Shown one piece after another: positions 1-10,900 of a DNA stretch of 64,000 nt. The position numbers and the translations under genes are program-made. The notes beneath the pieces are model-generated. The model worked only from the letters and a program-made list of their open reading frames with translations, searched no databases and was not told the origin of the DNA. The stretch is taken from assembly GCA_031772625.1 (NCBI GenBank), contig CM062817.1:952218842-952282841 (forward strand). Direction: 5' to 3'. Origin of the DNA: Pinus tabuliformis. Its lineage: Eukaryota > Streptophyta > Pinopsida > Pinales > Pinaceae. Position 1 is the first letter of the stretch, and the number at the start of each line of letters is the position of its first letter.

Positions 1-650
1 ATCTGCCTGCTACTCGTCCACTCAAAACTTCTACAGCTCACTTGATCCATCTTGGTGCTTCGGTCAAATTACCTGCCTGCTCCTTTCCGTTCCCCTTATT
101 CGCCCAACTTGTTCAGCTCGCCCTTCAACCTTGGCTCAGTTTTTAGACTTGTAAGACTTTCTTGAATTTATTGTTGACTTCTCCACCCACTTTGACCACC
201 AATATATATGCCCAGCCATGGATGACTCGTGGGTCTGCCTACCCAGGCCAAGCTTCCCATTCGGCCAACTTGCGCATTTCGCACGTTCGCTTGCCCACAC
301 CGTCACCCCGCTGGGTCCACATGCCAAACTCGCATGGTATAAGGTGACCTTTGCAAAGTTCGCCATACTTAGCCGAATTTCCAATTCTTGTTTTTCGACA
401 CATGCGTTGGCTCGTCGCACTTGTGGCCCGGGGGCCTTTAACCAACCGCCCCAGCTCGCCGCTCTCCTCCAACTCGTCCCATCATCACAACGAAACATGG
501 CAACCAACACGCCCGCTCGCCAACTCGTCGCACCCATCGACTTGTCGCTCACCTAGCTCGTCACACATAACCGAGAGCACTCATCCGTCTCGTCACACAT
601 TGCATCTCCAACTTGTGGACTTGACACTTCACGTCACGTTAGCAGAATAA
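1..650. other. GC-richer block with short ctcgtc-type repeats, no gene
   Basis: This stretch is richer in C and G than its surroundings and is full of short imperfect motifs such as ctcgtc, aactcgtc and gctcgcc. Open frames cross it on both strands, but none looks like a known protein, and the longest are products of the biased composition. Its style resembles the gtgcgac-rich LTRs at 26788-31715 read on the other strand, but I could not align it. It may be part of a decayed LTR element whose 3' end is at 2398. Confidence 0.3.
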
Positions 651-1190
651 AAGAGCACGAGAAAGGAAAAGTCGAGCTTTCCCAAAAAGTAGAAAAGTCA
701 AGTTCGTATTGAAGCCCTTCCTTGGATATTCGAAAGTATATTTTATTTAAAAAAACACAGAGTCCTTCTACAAAGGCTTATTCGTATTTTCTTTAAAAGG
801 AAATTTTGATTTATATTAAGAAAATGTTTTTTTAAGAAGTATTTTTTTAAAGATTTTAAAAAGGGATTTTAAGGAGTTATGAAAAATACTTTAATAATTT
901 TTTTTAATTAAAAAATACATTATTTTTAATCTTTTAAAAAAATAGGTTTTTTTAGAAGGAGATTAAAAAGAAAGGGTTATTTTGATATTTTCTAAAAGTT
1001 TTTGTGAAAGTGTGTTTTTTTTGTGAAAATTTGTATACTTGTTTGTCCGTGGAAACCAAGAAGTAGATGTGGTTTTTATTGAAGTTAGATGCAACATCTA
1101 CAATTTGTTTTACTTGTTGAGTTATAGTGAGCCAACACTCAACAAATGCAAAAAGCCAAGAGGCTAAGAAGGTGAAAGCGACAACAAGAG
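651..1190. other. AT-rich spacer, no gene seen
   Basis: Long runs of A and T, with no coding signal on either strand. It probably belongs to the leader of the decayed element whose gag remnant starts at 1191. Confidence 0.4.
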
Positions 1191-1499
1191 ATGCTTGAGA
1201 TATTTTTAGAATTGGAAGCGAAGAGGAAAAAAGATGCCTTCGCATTGGCATGCATAAATGAATTTGTGGATGACAACATTCTTTCCTTGATTTTAGATGC
1301 CAAGACAACAAAGGAGGCCTAAGATACCCTTGAGGTGAGTTTTGGTGTAAGGGGGAGCATTGAAGTGGAAGATGGAGGTGGATCTATAGCAACAGATATA
1401 CATCACGATGAAAATTTTGTTGAATCCCACTATGCACAGCGGCAAGTGAATGAAAATTTGGTAAATCGAGCAATAGATCTTGCTGATGAAATTTGGTGA
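1191..1499 (+). pseudogene. Copia-type gag remnant (UBN2-like)
   Basis: A 103-codon frame beginning with ATG carries the pattern KKDAFALACINEFVDDNI followed by DAKTTKEA and then D-T-L-E-V-S-F-G. This is the hallmark of the UBN2 region of plant copia Gag, in which a conserved tryptophan normally follows K-E-A. Here that codon is a TAA stop at 1320-1322. Downstream the frame becomes acidic and ends at 1497-1499. No zinc knuckle, protease or polymerase follows, so this is a fragment of a retrotransposon coat protein inside a coding-poor element. The family call rests on the motif pattern only. The frame lies on the same strand as the 3' LTR at 2398 and fits one element. Confidence 0.5.
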
Positions 1500-1563
1500 A
1501 TCCAGAGCAATCAATGCTATGGTGAATCCAACAATTAAAATTTTTGATGTAAGTTTTGATTAA

Positions 1564-2121
1564 GAATTGTTGGCTAATGATGAATGGTTGGAGGTGATGC
1601 TACAAAAATATCATATTTCCATGATGATATTTGGTGAGATAATCCCGATTGAATTTGAAAACCAAGTGGAAGACAACTTGTTTGCAGCAACACGGGTTAG
1701 TACAAAAGTTAAAGAGACATAGATAGAGGCAGAGACAAATAAGGAAGCCCACAAAGAGAAAACAAAGACAGGGGAAGAGGCAAAAAAGGAAGCGCAATAT
1801 CAGAAATATCTCATTGGAAAGAAGAAGGAACAAAACCAATGTGTTTTTGTAAATATTTTTAATTCTAACATTGATTTCTAGTGTGCAGGTACACAAAACG
1901 ATTATGAAGAAGAGTTATTTTTCCCTGAAGCATGGCTTGCAACACCATGCCTTGATAAAGTCTCCATAAAAGCTGTAGAAATGAACATTGAAGACAACTG
2001 GGATGGTGAACAAATTAATGAAATGTTCAGGTATTGGAGTCCTAAAGAGATGAAATTGTATTACGGTATTATGTTGCATCAGATTGATGATGAAAAGAAC
2101 ACAACAAAACATGACATGTGA
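1564..2121 (+). pseudogene. Charged accessory ORF remnant with two in-frame stops
   Basis: One reading frame stays open for 186 codons except for TAG codons at 1720-1722 and 1879-1881. The product is very rich in E, K and D (E-A-E-T-N-K-E-A-H-K-E-K), and its last 80 residues are more balanced, with tryptophans (D-N-W-D-G, R-Y-W-S-P-K-E). I recognise no family. Around the second stop it reads N-I-F-N-S-N..C-A-G-T and then Y-E-E-E, which resembles the repeated C-I-F-N-S-D-N-W-C-I-I-A-G motif of the ORF at 51020-52528. It lies between a gag remnant and a polypurine tract/LTR, so it looks like the second ORF of a non-autonomous LTR element. A short basic reading (K-K-R-R-R-K-V) follows in another frame up to about 2340. 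Confidence 0.4.
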
Positions 2122-2397
2122 TAGCAGTCCACATAAAAGCCTACTTTTATACAAGAAGATGAAATACATGGACAACCTGGAAAAATGGAAGACTTTCACG
2201 AACAAATGAAGAAACTGAGGTTTGAAGAATACAACAAAGAGCAAAAGATGAAACAATTAAGAGGCTACAGGATCTGGAAGAAGAGAAGAAGAAAAGTAAA
2301 TGAAGTTGAAGTCAATTTTTTGAATTGTAAGCCCATCTGAAACATAGACCAGCGAGTGTCTTAATTGATATTCTATGTGGTTGTAATTAAAGAGGGG

Positions 2398-2600
2398 TGT
2401 TGGAGAATCTAATTCCAACCACCGGCTAGGTATCAAAACCGTCCCTCCAAGTGTCATAGTTCAATTTCATTTAGTCAATTTTAATCGAGTTTCACTCGAT
2501 TCTTTAATTACTGGTGTTTCCGATATAATCTTATTTAACTCATTCGTAATACTAAAAAACAATCCTCTATTCCATGTTTTGTTCACTTCAATTTTTGTTA
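2398..2600 (+). repeat. 3' LTR start of a decayed element, with polypurine tract
   Basis: The sequence taaagagggg at 2388-2397 is a polypurine tract, followed at once by TGTTGGAGAATC, a typical LTR start. The first 190 or so bases resemble the sequence at 33891-34080: both start TGTTGGAGAAT, both have tcaaaacc-tccctccaagtgtc about 35 bases in, and both read ttaact about 130 bases in. That gives two divergent copies of one LTR family. The downstream end is not defined; homology fades near 2600. Confidence 0.6.
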
Positions 2601-3277
2601 GCAATAAAAACCAAATAAATATATATGTCAAAACTGTATAGACATATATAAAAGTTCTTACACAAATATCTATAAATAAACATATAAAAGCAAATCTCAC
2701 CTTATCACTTGATCTAGATTCTAGCCATTTTTCTAAGGCCAACAGAATGAAAATGGTGGTTGCCTCCACGTAATCTCGTAATTTATAGAACCGTATGGAC
2801 TTTAGAATTAGAATCACGAACTATGACATTCTAATGTTTCCGACTTTGATTATCTAAACATTAAATTGTATGATTCCAAGATCTAATATGGACATGGGAA
2901 TCCACCTGCCATAAATATAAGCTTCTTGTTGTCCAATATAAGTGGCGGAGAGCCGCTACGCTCTTCAATAATATAATATTTGGGGAGTTCTGTAGCTACA
3001 ACTTCTAAAGCCACCCATTGTAATGCATTGAACCAAAACTTGAAAAATTATATGAGAAACAAAATACAAAAAGTGGTCGTCTTCTTCCAGTTTTCAACTA
3101 CCGAGGAACTCGTATGCTGGCTTCTAATCTCGCATGATTCACAACTTTAACTAAACACAAACCCATTCAAACAATTTCCATTTTGAGTCCTCTAAACTAT
3201 CACTTAATTCGACAACTCAACTCTAGAGTGACGTAGTTAAAACTTAATAATCAACTTCATTATTTAAAGCTTATAAC
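2601..3277. other. AT-rich stretch, no gene seen
   Basis: No coding signal and no clear repeat boundary. Part of it may be the rest of the LTR that begins at 2398. It ends at the insertion point of the copia element at 3278. Confidence 0.35.
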
Positions 3278-3735
3278 TGTAGGAATTTACAGGGTAAGTT
3301 CCTCAGAAAGAATACCAAAAGGACACCGCTCACAACCAGATCTCAAATCAATACACCAGTATTTTTGACGTGGTTAAAACCCTCAGAGTGCAAGGAGGGA
3401 AACAGTCCACGGCCTGTCCCAACGTGGGTACAGACAATTTATTAATCAAAGAATGAAAATTTACATAAGCTTCTCTCATGCACGGATTACCCGAACAATG
3501 ACCCTCCATGCGCTTTAAATAGAACTCATGGACCAATCGGGTGTCAAGCCACGGATCAAGTGTCGATAATACCGAGGTGAGAGTGAACCGTCGGATCACT
3601 ACATATCGTGACCGTCGGATTGTAAGTTACAATATGTACAACGGTAAAGAAAGACACTTTACCTAACTCTATACCTAACTCTAAACTAGACCAAGTTGAT
3701 CTTAACTATATCCTATGTGTCGGAATATCCTAACA
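3278..3735 (-). repeat. 3' LTR of the copia element
   Basis: Read on the minus strand, the LTR starts TGTTAGGATATTCC and ends AAATTCCTACA, so it has the usual TG...CA ends. It is 458 bp long. The first 390 bases on the plus strand match 24190-24579 without a visible difference. A possible TATA element (tatttaaa on the minus strand) lies near 3510-3517. Confidence 0.9.
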
Positions 3736-3746
3736 TCCCCCCTTAA
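3736..3746 (-). other. Polypurine tract of the copia element
   Basis: The minus strand reads ttaagggggga directly before the LTR start. This is the position and composition of the primer for second-strand synthesis. Confidence 0.75.
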
Positions 3747-3816
3747 GAACAACTTGGGATAGGATTGAAGGATTTACAAATATGACACAATAGGAGAAGG
3801 AAGGAGGCACTAGAGC

Positions 3817-4885
3817 CTATCCCCCCTTAGTGACAACTTCCTGAACTCTAAGCATATATCGAAGTTTAGTGAACTTCACCTCTGTGAGAGCCTTTGTGAA
3901 GATGTCTGCAATCTGATCATCTGTTGGACAATATTGTACTTCAAGAGCATGGTCATGAATGAGTTTTCTGATGAAGTGCATGTGTAGTTCGATGTGTTTG
4001 CTGCGCTGATGCTGGACTGGATCTTTGCATAGTTGAATGGCACTTTGATTATCACACCAAAGGGAGGTTGGATGCTGCTGCTCAAAGCCAAACTCTGATA
4101 GGATCTGACGAAGCCACAAGGCTTCCTTACTAGCTTCCACGGCACCACGATACTCTGCTTCTGCTGACGAAAGAGAAATGGCAGCTTGTTTCTTACAAGC
4201 CCATGTAATAGGTCCTGAACCAAGAGTGAAGACATAACCGGCAGTAGACTTCCGATCATCAGGGTCACCAGCCCAATCAGAATCAGTGAAACCAACTAAC
4301 AGAGGAGCTGCTTTGGCACTGTAATGAATCCCAAACTGTACTGTACCTCGAACATAACGAAGTATTCTTTTGGCTGCTTTCCAGTGACTTTCACGGGGGT
4401 TTTGCATAAAACGAGCAACAAGGCCAACAGCAAAGGAAAGATCAGGACGAGTATGGGTTAAGTACAAGAGTTTTCCTACAAGTTGACGGTATAAGGTAGC
4501 ATCAACTTCAGGAGAAGAACAAGAGACTGAAAGTTTGACTCCAGACTGAAAGGGAGAAGGGGATGGCTTACAGTCTTCCATGTGAAAATGACGAAGAATA
4601 TCACAAGCATACTTGGACTGGGAAAGGGAAATACCCTCCTTGGATTGCAAGACTTGAAGACCGAGAAAATAGTGTAAGTGTCCTAAGTTTGTCATTTCAA
4701 ATTTCTTTTTAAGGATAGACTTCACATGGTTTATAAGGTTGGGATCACTACCAGTAAGGATAAGATCATCAACATAAAGAACAAGGATGATAAGAGAGTC
4801 ACCCACTTTCTTGGTGTAGACAGTATTGTCAGAATGACACCTAGAAAGGCTAGATTCTAAAAGAAAGCTATCCATTTTGGCATAC
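3817..4885 (-). CDS. Copia polyprotein, 3' segment: RT C-terminal part and RNase H
   Basis: This is the C-terminal part of the copia Gag-Pol protein, cut off from its first part by the gypsy element. It carries the reverse transcriptase catalytic motif YVDDLILTG, then the connection region (Y-L-T-H-T-R-P-D-L), and then RNase H with SDWAGD, SSAEAEYRG and WCDNQSAI. These give the aspartate and glutamate residues expected at the active site. The end has the typical H-I-E and D-I-F-T-K-A-L motifs. The first Met (4875) is an internal codon and not a real start: the frame continues back to the insertion point at 4885, where the other half begins at 20258. Without the insertion, the two halves add up to 4044 nt, which is 1347 codons plus a stop. 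It cannot be translated as one protein now. Confidence 0.92.
4881..4885 (+). repeat. Target site duplication CATAC (left)
   Basis: CATAC stands immediately before the gypsy LTR and is repeated exactly at 20258-20262 after the other LTR. It marks the gypsy insertion inside the copia reverse transcriptase gene. Confidence 0.95.
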
Positions 4886-5900
4886 TGTTATAGCTCCAAA
4901 TCTCACTCTTATGGTTTGTGATGCTGCACTTATGGCCTAGGGCAACCCCTCCTTCCAGACCTGGTCCAAAAATTTAAAAAACAGTGTTTTATTCCCTGTA
5001 CGCGACTTTGCCCTGTGTTAAACGCGTGTACACGCGGGTCTGTCATACCCAACCCGCGTGTATCTATTAAAACACTTAAAAAAAATATAATTTCCTCTTT
5101 TTCGGGCGGTGATCGCGGGTTTACCTGCTGGATCACCTGTTAGTGCCCGTGGCCCAACTGTTCCCAACCAACTCCTAACTAAAAAACTACTTTGGAGAGG
5201 GTATAAAAAGACATCAAAGGGAAGGCCAAAGGGGGAGAGAAAGGAGAGCAAGATTATTATGCTGAGATTTTTCCCTTAGACCAGGTCTGAAGTCCTTGGT
5301 GCATCCTGCACTTCCCCCATTTTGCATAGGAAACCCTTGTTTCCATGTGTATTGGTGATCATTCATCCTTGACACCATCATTGAGTAAGACTTGGAAGGA
5401 GCTCTTGTTGAAGGCTGGAGGCTGGAACGAATCCGGGAGGAAGCTTGCTTGGAGCCTGCTGAAGGTGTTCAGGTGATATCTTTCCGATATATGTACTTTA
5501 TTTGCCTTTATATATAAAGAAACACGTCTTTGTTCCCGAATAATCTTTCTTTATGCTTATGAGATTCTTGTGTTGAATACTTATGAAAGTAGTTACTTAA
5601 AGATTATTTATAACTAACTTTATAGCATAAAGATGATTTATACATAAACTTCTATACATGTACTGTTGATTTCTTTGATTTGTTTGTCTTGCAGGTCAGA
5701 GAAAGAAGAAGGGAACTCCAAGAAGGGTTTGCACCCTAACGGTCTTCTCGGACGTAGGACCTTAGGTATGTACCCTAAAACATTAGGATTTGCTTAAAAG
5801 TAAAAAAGATGGCTGTGTGTGAGTGTTTCTTTGTATAAGCAATTTTCAGTCTGGTAGAGTCTCAGCCCAAAGGACTCTAGGGGTACTTTCCCTTCAACCA
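4886..5900 (+). repeat. 5' LTR of the Tat gypsy element
   Basis: The 1015 bp LTR starts TGTTATAGCTCC and ends CCCTTCAACCA. It matches 19243-20257 base for base except at 5537 (C here, T at 19894). It carries a TATA box at 5202-5209 and a perfect 14-base palindrome cgcgtgtacacgcg at 5023-5036, with a related half-site cgcgtgtat at 5055-5063. Short open frames across it are not genes. Confidence 0.96.
5202..5209 (+). promoter_or_regulatory. TATA box of the gypsy 5' LTR
   Basis: TATAAAAA within ggtataaaaag is a strong plant-type TATA box. It would place transcription start near 5235, leaving a U3 of about 350 bases. The same box occurs in the 3' LTR at 19559. Confidence 0.7.
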
Positions 5901-5904
5901 GAAT

Positions 5905-5922
5905 TGGCGACTCCGCTGGGGA
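5905..5922 (+). other. Primer-binding site, tRNA-Arg(ACG) type
   Basis: Four bases after the LTR, the sequence tggcgactccgctgggga is complementary to the 3' end (with CCA) of plant tRNA-Arg with anticodon ACG, as I recall that tRNA. Tat/Ogre elements are known to use tRNA-Arg, which supports the lineage call. Confidence 0.8.
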
Positions 5923-7963
5923 CAACATTCTTGTTGTTCCTAGTTTGGGTAGTCCTCAAGCCAATCTAGGCTCAGTGCCTCTGTTTGTTGGTTCTGACTG
6001 TTTGATATTTTCTTGAACTCCAAGCTGTTCCAGTTTTTCAGTTTGTGTTTTTTATTTTTCTTGAAACACTTCATATACGCACTTTTTCTGGATTACAGAA
6101 GCGTATATACGCAAGTTGCACTAAGTAAACCAGCGTATACGCAGGTTTCCTTAGTTACAGTCGCGTGTACACGCATTCTGCAAATAATTGCAGGCGCGTA
6201 TATCACATAATTTTCAAGATTTATAATTTTTCTTTTGGCTGAATGTCTGTCTGGTGGTTTGGGTCAGTTTAAAGCAGTCAATTTCCAGTGACAGTTCTCT
6301 GTTTAACAGGGGGCATCTTGTTTCGAACTCTCTCTAGGAGTGCTAGTCTTGTTTTTCGTTGATTGCAAGCGTCATTGATTTTTGACACACAAGGTTTCTG
6401 TTTAAGAGTCTTGATTGCTCTGTTTCGGCAGAGTGGGAAGATTGTCTTAAAATCTTTGGGTCCATTTTGTTTTCATGACATTTGTGTTTGCTTAACGAAA
6501 TCATTTTTATGACCATTTGCTCCTTCGTTTCGGGAAAGTTGTTTGTTACCATTTCCTTGAAACTTGTCTTTTGATTTCTTGGACTTTCATTGCTGCTTTT
6601 GATTGTCAAAAGCGACTTCGAACACATTTTATTTTTGTTGAGTTCTCATCATTTCATTGGTGTCAATTCACAAAAGTGTTTGGTTGTTTGTTTATCAATC
6701 ATTGGTGTCAGTATTTTTGAGAGTTTTTCCTTTGAAAAAGACTTTTTGGTTTGATTGAAAGAAAATCTTTTGAAAGTTTTTGAGTTTCGCTTTCTTAAAC
6801 TTGCTTCTCATCTGATTTCCTTTTTTGCGAAGTGAAAGTGCTTTGTTTTTTATCTTAAAACTTGTTTTTATTGTTTGGACGAAATGATTAGTAACAAATC
6901 ATCTTCTATCTAAGCATTTTAGTGGCAAGACAAAATTTGGTAAAGCAGCAACTTTCCTTCTTTGAATTTAGAGTAGTCTTTGAATTGTGCATCCACATTT
7001 AGTTCTTGCATTAGGAAAAGATTTGCATCTCTTTTTAGGCATATTTAGTTTTGTTAGTTTTTGTGAGTGTGGAGTCTGAAAAGAAAAAGGAAAATTTTTG
7101 TTTATATTACAAGTGCCTTCTGAACCTCATAGAAATTGCTATTCATCGAAAACAAAAGTGCATGTGCATGTAGCTAGGTTTTATTAATTTCTTTTGCGTC
7201 CATAAAACACCACAAGTTTCACCTACATTACCTTTGACTTAAAGAACAGCCTAATAAAATCAAGCGCTTAATTAAAATCCACTAGAACTTTTTGTTTTAG
7301 TTATTACACCAACAAGTTTAGGATTTTAGGGCCTTGGATTAGGCGAGTGGAGAGTTAACTCTCCAAGGCCACACAAAACGTCAAACATAAGAGTCTGATT
7401 AAAGAGAGTAAATCCAATAGCGTTAGGGAGACCAGGAAGACTCCGGATCTGGGAGTTAAGCACGAGGGTCTGTGAAGACAGGGAAGAGAGATACCCCCTC
7501 TCCTACTTGTCCGAACTTACCTCACGACTGTTCCGCCTGGCTTCTGCGACGAGTTGGTACCCATAGTTGCCTTTCCTAGGGATCTGCATAGGTGGCTGCG
7601 GAGGGGAATCCCGTGGCACCTGAGGTCGACGTTGTATCACTCTCGACAGTACTTCCGGAGGGCACCCTTGCGAAGCTTGGGGGCTTGCACCGGCGCAGAC
7701 TGTTGTTAGGAGGTCAGCGTAACTTCCTCTGATACCTTCGCTGATAGGACTGGGCCCTCATCATCCCAGACTATCCTCGGAAGGCCCTTTGATTCACTTT
7801 CTCGTATTTTGGTGTCCGGTCTCAATCACCCGGAGCGGAAATACTTGAAAGTTGTTTGACTGGCTGTATCTTTAGGAACTTTTTAGTGTGTGCTCTGTGC
7901 TCCTAGTTGGCCTAGCTTTTAATTTTTTGAGTCTTTAGATAAGATCATAACAAAAAATTCAAA
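5923..7963 (+). other. Gypsy 5' leader with palindrome cluster, no ORF recognised
   Basis: This is a 2.0 kb untranslated leader. Its first part holds four or five GCGTRTAYACGC-like sites between 6073 and 6203, including the perfect palindromes gcgtatatacgc (6101-6112) and gcgtatacgc (6133-6142) and the near-palindrome cgcgtgtacacgc (6162-6174). The middle is T-rich. The last 600 bases are more GC-rich. Ogre elements often carry an extra ORF here; I see no convincing one. Confidence 0.6.
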
Positions 7964-10900
7964 GTGGCTGACCGGTCTCCTAGACGGTCTCGAAGACTTC
8001 GTGGTCTCTCGCCACCTAGTTTAGAGCCTTCTCCTAGAAGGCGCAGAGGGAATACTACCGGTGGGGTTCGTCCCACGCCGGCTGACGCATCGGGGATTGA
8101 TCCTCCTCTCGGGGATATTAGCGGCCAAGCAAGGCCTGGTACTTTTGAACAAGAGAGGGACGCTCCAGTCTTTTCTCAAGTTCGCTTTCAAGCGGAGGAT
8201 AACGTAGAGGTAGAAGAACTTTCAGAATCATTAGTGATTCCAAATTCTCCACTACCATCTAGTTACCCAGACGTATTGCAATACGTTGGGCCTCCATTAT
8301 ATAGACCAGCGAGTCCAGGTTACGCTACGCGCTTACCATTTATGATCACTACTGGAAGCATGGCTTCCACAAGTGCCGCGACTATGCAAACCCCAACATC
8401 GGTGCAAGGGGGAGGAACCATTTCCATCCCCTCCGCTTCCTTGTTCGGATCGTTTGCTAGCACATCTTTGGTTGGGTCTACCTCCATTCCGTCCACGAGT
8501 GGAAATGCCCAAACCAATGCTTTTAGTACTGGTTCCTTCCTTTTTGGCACCCAATCACAGGGTATTCCGTCAGTTCCGTTCAATGCCGCTACGTCCATGA
8601 TGGGCGGATCGGCTTCATTTCAGGGTTTTCCTTTTGGAAGTGGTCATATTCCACATTCCAACCCAACGGTAGGATCTATGCCTTTTTCTTCAATAGGACA
8701 AAGCAGCAATCCTTTCCAAGGTTGGAATAACCCTGGGGCTAGTAACGCAGGAACTGCGAATCCATTCATCGGTCAACAAGGAAGTAGGCCGTATTCCACG
8801 GTTAGCATGTTTCAAAGTATTCCTCCCCTCGCTTCGGCTTGGAACCCATATCAGGGGTTATCGACTCCTTACAATTCTATAGGAGGAAACTTTGCAAGCT
8901 ATGGAGCTTATACGGCAGGATTTGGTCAAACTCCGAATTTTGCTGGACCACAAGGCTTGCCCTTTGGTTCAGCTGGTTCTACTGGTCACTTGGGGCAGCC
9001 TGGTGCCTCTCAAATCCCAGGACAATCTTTTCAGAACTTGGGGAGTTCTGCCCAGTCTGGGTGGAATCCCCTAGGTCCTCCTAGGCTTCCATTTCTGGCA
9101 ACGTTAAACTTGCCGGATCTCACTAAGCTAACGAACGACCCTATCAGATACAATCCAGCCTGGCCTCCGGTCCCAACCAAACTCCCTTCGGACATCCCAA
9201 AATTCGAAGGGAAGAGTGGTGAAGATCCGGGCGATCATGTAACCACATTCCATTTGTGGTGCTCATCTAACTCCCTCATCGAAGATTCGGTTAGGTTGAG
9301 ACTTTTTCAGCGCACCTTGACTGGTAATGCGGCTAAATGGTACATAGAGTTGCCAGGGGGCAGCTTTACATCGTTCGCAGACTTAGCTAATATCTTCTTG
9401 AATCACTTTCAGTTGCCTGTCCGCTATGATGCCGGAACTGAACTTCTGGCTACCTTTCGTCAAGATAAGGCAACCCACATTTCTGATCACATACAGGAAT
9501 GGAGACGGAGAAAAAGGCTCATTAAAGCCGAAATCCCTCCCGAGTACCGTCTAGAGTGGTTTTTGAAGTCTTTGCAACCTGAGATCTCCAAGGATGTCTC
9601 CATGTCTGGGGTCTATTCTGAGGAGCAAGCCATTTTCAGGGCCCAGCAGTTAGAACTGATCTACTCTCAGTCTGGGATCCTCCAAAAGTACTTGCCAGAT
9701 GCTCCTGGATCTAAGGTTGATTTAGCTAAGCCAAAGCCAGGTCCCCATGCGGATGGTATCGTGGGGTCTGTAGACTCAACTACAGTGAACTTGCTAAATC
9801 AATTGCAGCAGTTGTCATTACAAACTGCTCCTAACAACCAAGTCACAATGTCTAGTCCTCCTGCTTCCCAAAATTCTTCCATTAACGCCGTCCAATCCAA
9901 TAACCCCAAAGGAAATCAAAATTCCGATGGGAAAAAGAAAGGACGTGGTAAAAAGAAGAACTCGGATGGGAAGCCCGATGCAAATAAATCCGGCAACAAC
10001 GCTGGTGGTGGCAAGGGTGAGTCGAGAAAGAAAGTCAAGTTTCCTTGCAAGTTATGCAGTGGAGACCATCTAACTCATCTTTGCCCTAAAATCGAAGACG
10101 CTCAGCGCTTGTTAGCACAGCAAGGGACTTCTAGTTCGCAAGCTGTGTTGACTAACCCGTTTCCCCAAGGGCAGCAACTTCTTGCTGGCGCGAATTCGAA
10201 TCCTGGGACCTCCTCAGGGGGCAACCAGGAAGGGGAAAAAGCATCAAATGTTTTTATGATGGGTTCAAACGTTAACGTGACTACTCGGTCACGTGATTAT
10301 GGTGAAGCCGAAACATCTAAGGATAAAACGGTTCCCGGAAGTAATGACCTTCATATTGAGCGACCTCCTGTTGAGACTGTACCTAGGATACCGAAAGGTT
10401 CCGCCAAACGCGCGACAATTAACCCCAATGCTAGAGCTGCTCAAAATTACTCCATTGTGGAGGATTTGGCTCAAAGCCCATGTGCTATGTCCGCTTTGGA
10501 AGTTCTCCAGTCGTGTCCGTCTCAGAGAAGTGCTTTACTTTCCGCCATTGGAGCAGTCGATTCAGCTAACTCTCTAGTGCTCTCTTTTGACATGTCAAAT
10601 GTCAAAAAGAGACTCCCTCATCATATGGCTTTCCAAGTAAAGTCAACATACCGGAAAATCAATATTTTTCGCACCGTTATAGATGAAGGAGCTTCCACAT
10701 GCGTCATGTCCATGTCTTGTTGGAAGGCTATCGGTTCACCTTCGGCTGTTCCTTCACCAACCGTCTTAACTGCATTTGATGGCCATTCTCACAAGCCGCA
10801 TGGGATTATCCCGGCCTTTCCTATATGTGTTGGAGGGAAGGTCGTTAATATCGAAGTTGAAGTCGTAGATGCTAACCTAGACTATAATCTCCTATTAGGA

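Noticed and set aside
136..650. Overlapping open frames of 77-138 codons on both strands
   Set aside because: They come from a biased, stop-poor composition, and none shows a known motif or a clear start context.
952..2817. Minus-strand frames of 66-119 codons
   Set aside because: They are shadows of purine-rich plus-strand text; the plus strand carries the gag and charged-ORF remnants.
3348..3599. 83-codon minus-strand frame, repeated at 24260-24511
   Set aside because: It lies within the copia LTR; the repetition is due to the LTR.
4930..5251. Two minus-strand frames of 68 and 77 codons, repeated at 19287-19608
   Set aside because: Both lie in the gypsy LTRs and are identical only because the LTRs are identical.
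8320..9084. Out-of-frame ORFs inside the N-terminal gag region
   Set aside because: They are shadows of the long gag-pol frame.
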